Part shown: in pieces, positions 61,641 through 64,000 of the stretch
Position numbering within the stretch: position 1 is the first letter of the stretch
Layout: every line of letters starts with the position of its first letter
From: Ancylostoma caninum
Lineage: Eukaryota > Nematoda > Chromadorea > Rhabditida > Ancylostomatidae
Length of the DNA: 64,000 nucleotides
Reading direction: 5' to 3'
Assembly (NCBI GenBank): GCA_037903475.1
Contig: JBAJFG010000347.1
Coordinates: 2,604,001-2,668,000, forward strand
Translations under genes and position numbers: made by a program
The notes under the pieces: model-generated
What the model was told of the DNA's origin: nothing
Databases searched by the model: none
The model's input: only the letters and a program-made list of their open reading frames with translations

Positions 61641-62092
61641 TAAATTTTACTTCCGCACATCCCTGCTCATGAAACATCTCTCCAAGATGTTGTGCATCAA
61701 GCACTTTCTAATGGTTCGTCGCCACGCTCGCATCGATATACACACCACAATCTTTCCTTCAGTTCCGAAGCAATGCACTAAACAGAGTACCCGTGCTAAA
61801 AGCATATCGTCGTGAGTGTTCGGATTCCATGCCATACGGATAATCTCACGAAGTCCATCATTAATCAAAAGCAGTTAAATTTTCCTTGTTGTGGGAATGG
61901 TCTCAATGATATCTTCATCCGACATGAGGTCCCTTCAGAAGGCCCAGTGACAGCGTCATTTTCATATTCATTCTTTTCCTAAGCAAGGTTTGCCCTCTCG
62001 ATTCCTAAAGCCTCTTGGAATGTGAGATTCTCATGAAACCAAAATTTTACGTCGAATCTCTGCGAAGTGTGGATGTACAGTTCAATACTAGT

Positions 62093-62460
62093 GAACGGTG
62101 AATACTGGTGAAAGAATCATGGACTGGTACGCGGCCATTTTCACTCAATATCAACATGCTTGATGGTGCACAACCACGTCGTATAGAGTCTGTCCGAAAC
62201 GACGAGTCCGCTCACGCACGCGGGGATCGAGAGGCGGTGCAGCTGGGTCGGATGCTGTTGGCTGCCACGTCGACCACGTAACAGCCAAATCATTGGTCAG
62301 TACCATGAAGATAACGATGAAACGTGATATGCAGATAAGGGATGATGACGTGGAGCAGTAGCAAACGTGGCAGCTTCTCGATCCCCGCGTGCGTAGGCGG
62401 ACTCGTCGTTTCGGACAGGCTATACCTCCAGTCTGTGAGTGCACCAGTATTCACCCGTTC
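62093..62460. repeat. foldback element with two pairs of inverted arms
   Basis: The outer arms GTGAATACTGGTG and CACCAGTATTCAC enclose inner arms sharing GTCTGTCCGAAACGACGAGT and GCACGCGGGGATCGAGA in inverse. The centre is AT-richer and unrelated. There is no coding capacity. It lies inside the span of the 60.1/63.0 kb inverted pair. Confidence 0.85.
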
Positions 62461-62947
62461 CGACTGCTGTATAATGGCATAATTAATAAATGAGGCTTCG
62501 AAAAAATTCTCGGTGATTTGTTTAGGTTGACGGGTCAGTTACTTGGAAGGGATCGGATACAGATGTGGGGGAAGTTAGTCACTAACACCATCTAACCGCT
62601 TAGCTATCTTGTGATGTTCAGCTACATGTAAAACTGAAGAGCACATCTCTTGATAGTCAAACGACCACAGAAACCAAGCCTCAGCCTTCCACTGTTTTTC
62701 AAACCAATATTTAACTGAAAGAGAACATCTTACTGGAGCAACCAACTCTAAATAACTTGAACAAAAAATCAAGTACAAATGCTGCGAAGGTGTAAATCGT
62801 ATTCAGTGGAAAAGGAGGTCATACATTTTTCAAACGATGTTACTAGAGAGTTATCCTTTCTTTCTCGCTTTTACAATCCTTCGGCACTCATTCTTTACTC
62901 AGTTCTGCAAGGAAACTAAACCGTTGCGACACAATCGTTACCGCGAT

Positions 62948-63021
62948 TTGAATTTCGCGGGGCGTCAGCGCTGGTCCATGGGGCGCGCCGCGCGCAGACA
63001 GATGTAGATTTAGATACGAGT
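62948..63021. repeat. right member of the inverted GC-rich end pair
   Basis: TTGAATTTCGCG, GCGCTGGTCCATGGGGCGCG and CAGATGTAGATTTAGATACG match the inverse of 60,089-60,162. Confidence 0.75.
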
Positions 63022-63938
63022 TAATTTCTCTTTTGATGTTTTATTCTTCTTTTCAATAGGTCGTCGGCTTGTCTTCTATCTGCTGTCCATCTATGTTCAG
63101 AAGTTTCAACAGGATTGTGAGAGTTGATTTGTCATCGGATTCGCATTCTTTAGAAATAAAACCCTTGACCTTACTTAAGAAGGTTATTCGATGCCCTGGT
63201 TTCGAAAGTTGTACCAAATTCCTATCTTTATTACGTTTTTGTAAGGATGTAGTGAGATTACAGTAAGGAACAAAAAGAAAATGTCGATTCTGGCAAGGAA
63301 ATGGCAATCTAATCAGGCACTTTCCCGCTTTCTGCTCAGAAAATCCTGGAAATTTCTTCGCTAGCGGATTGAAGGATTAATGAATGTGATAAGCATTTGT
63401 ACCACTTTGTACCGTAGCACCAGTTACATTAGCCACGCCACAGCTTGTGGTACTGCCATTGCTTCGATTTCTTGGAGCATTTTATTTCACTCTCCTACAT
63501 CGTTTCCAACTTAAACTTACAAAAACGGGGCAAGGATGGAAAGCTGGTGCGGTTTTCGTGATCAGGGCATCGATCAGGGCTAGAATTTCTAAAGAATGAG
63601 AATCCGAGGGCGAGTAAGCTTTGAGAATTCTGTGAAGTTTCGAATGGTTCTCGTGTAGTCGAAATGCCGTGAAACTTTTCGATTAATCACATTCAGAACT
63701 GAAACAGTTAACTGTAGGGAAATAAGAAGAACTTGAGTATCTATAGACTTTTCCGTATCATTTTTGGGGTCCTCATCTTCAAGATAGAATCTCCTGATCA
63801 CATTACCTAAGCATGCTGTAGCAAGCGTGCGGTAACAGTTTCCCCTTCTCCAGTCTTCATTTATTCAAAAAACTCACAGAAATTTTGTGTGATGCGCATC
63901 TGTTTCCATCATCGTTTATTCTGGAGTTTCACTTAATT

Positions 63939-63950
63939 AATATTGTTCAG
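63939..63950 (+). promoter_or_regulatory. spliced-leader acceptor of the right-edge gene
   Basis: AATATTGTTCAG ends at 63,950, four bases before the ATG at 63,955. Such a short leader points to trans-splicing. Confidence 0.6.
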
Positions 63951-63954
63951 AAAC

Positions 63955-64000
63955 ATGGGTTACGACAGTCCCGCGAGAGGTCGAGGCGGTTTCGGAGGTG
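63955..64000 (+). CDS. RGG-rich protein, N-terminal fragment
   Basis: Fifteen codons, MGYDSPARGRGGFGG, are visible before the window ends. The ARGRGGFGG stretch is an RGG box, common at the N-termini of nucleolar and RNA-binding proteins such as fibrillarin or GAR1, but too little is present to choose. The start is supported by an acceptor 4 bases upstream and by the clean open frame. It is transcribed away from naa-10, with about 4.5 kb of repeats between them. Confidence 0.6.
   Translation, partial: MGYDSPARGRGGFGG

Larger units (their letters stand above)
59463..63940. other. divergent intergenic region, repeats only
   Basis: This lies between naa-10 (minus) and the RGG gene (plus). Outside the listed repeats I see no gene. 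A minus-strand 84-residue frame at 63,053-63,307 looks protein-like in composition but has no recognised motif or partner exon. Confidence 0.4.

Overview
This window is nuclear DNA of a nematode, most likely a clade V (rhabditid/strongylid, hookworm-like) species. The evidence is short introns with T-rich TTTTCAG/TTTTTAG acceptors, splice acceptors only 4-7 bases upstream of several start codons (the signature of spliced-leader trans-splicing), and proteins that read like Caenorhabditis orthologues. Most of the DNA is intergenic or intronic and full of foldback (MITE-like) repeats, so most open frames are not genes. The clade call is inference; the gene models were spliced by hand and their reading frames agree across every exon junction.

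Layout. Positions 1-14,260 hold no gene I can support, only repeats: a TTAA-flanked MITE, paired palindromes, a 220-bp TG microsatellite, several inverted repeats and one orphan 110-residue frame. Positions 14,451-30,411 (minus) hold one large gene, the V-ATPase 116-kDa subunit a, closest to C. elegans VHA-6, in 23 exons. Its 6.3-kb fifth intron carries a broken non-LTR retrotransposon on the opposite strand, which landed inside an older foldback element; further foldback elements lie in introns 1, 5 and 21. Positions 30,650-39,300 show no recognised gene. Positions 39,301-39,824 (minus) hold a small Arg/Ser-rich protein, possibly a protamine-like sperm chromatin protein.

The right half is gene-dense. 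SEC13 (plus, 42,095-46,653) runs tail-to-tail against a minus-strand row of four housekeeping genes. In order of transcription these are NAA10 (N-terminal acetyltransferase), an SLC41-type Mg2+ transporter, TBCE (tubulin chaperone E) and cyclin Q. The 230-380 base gaps between some 3' ends and the next acceptor make this row an operon candidate. Positions 59,460-63,950 are again repeats, including an inverted pair of GC-rich ends 2.8 kb apart. The first 15 codons of an RGG-rich protein begin at 63,955 (plus) and run off the window.

The genes are housekeeping or trafficking functions: proton pumping, COPII/nuclear pore, protein acetylation, Mg2+ transport, tubulin folding and a CDK partner. 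I found no convincing new multi-gene system. The most informative structures are the nested transposon insertion in vha-6, the possible operon, the isolated start codon of sec13, and the long hairpins inside introns.
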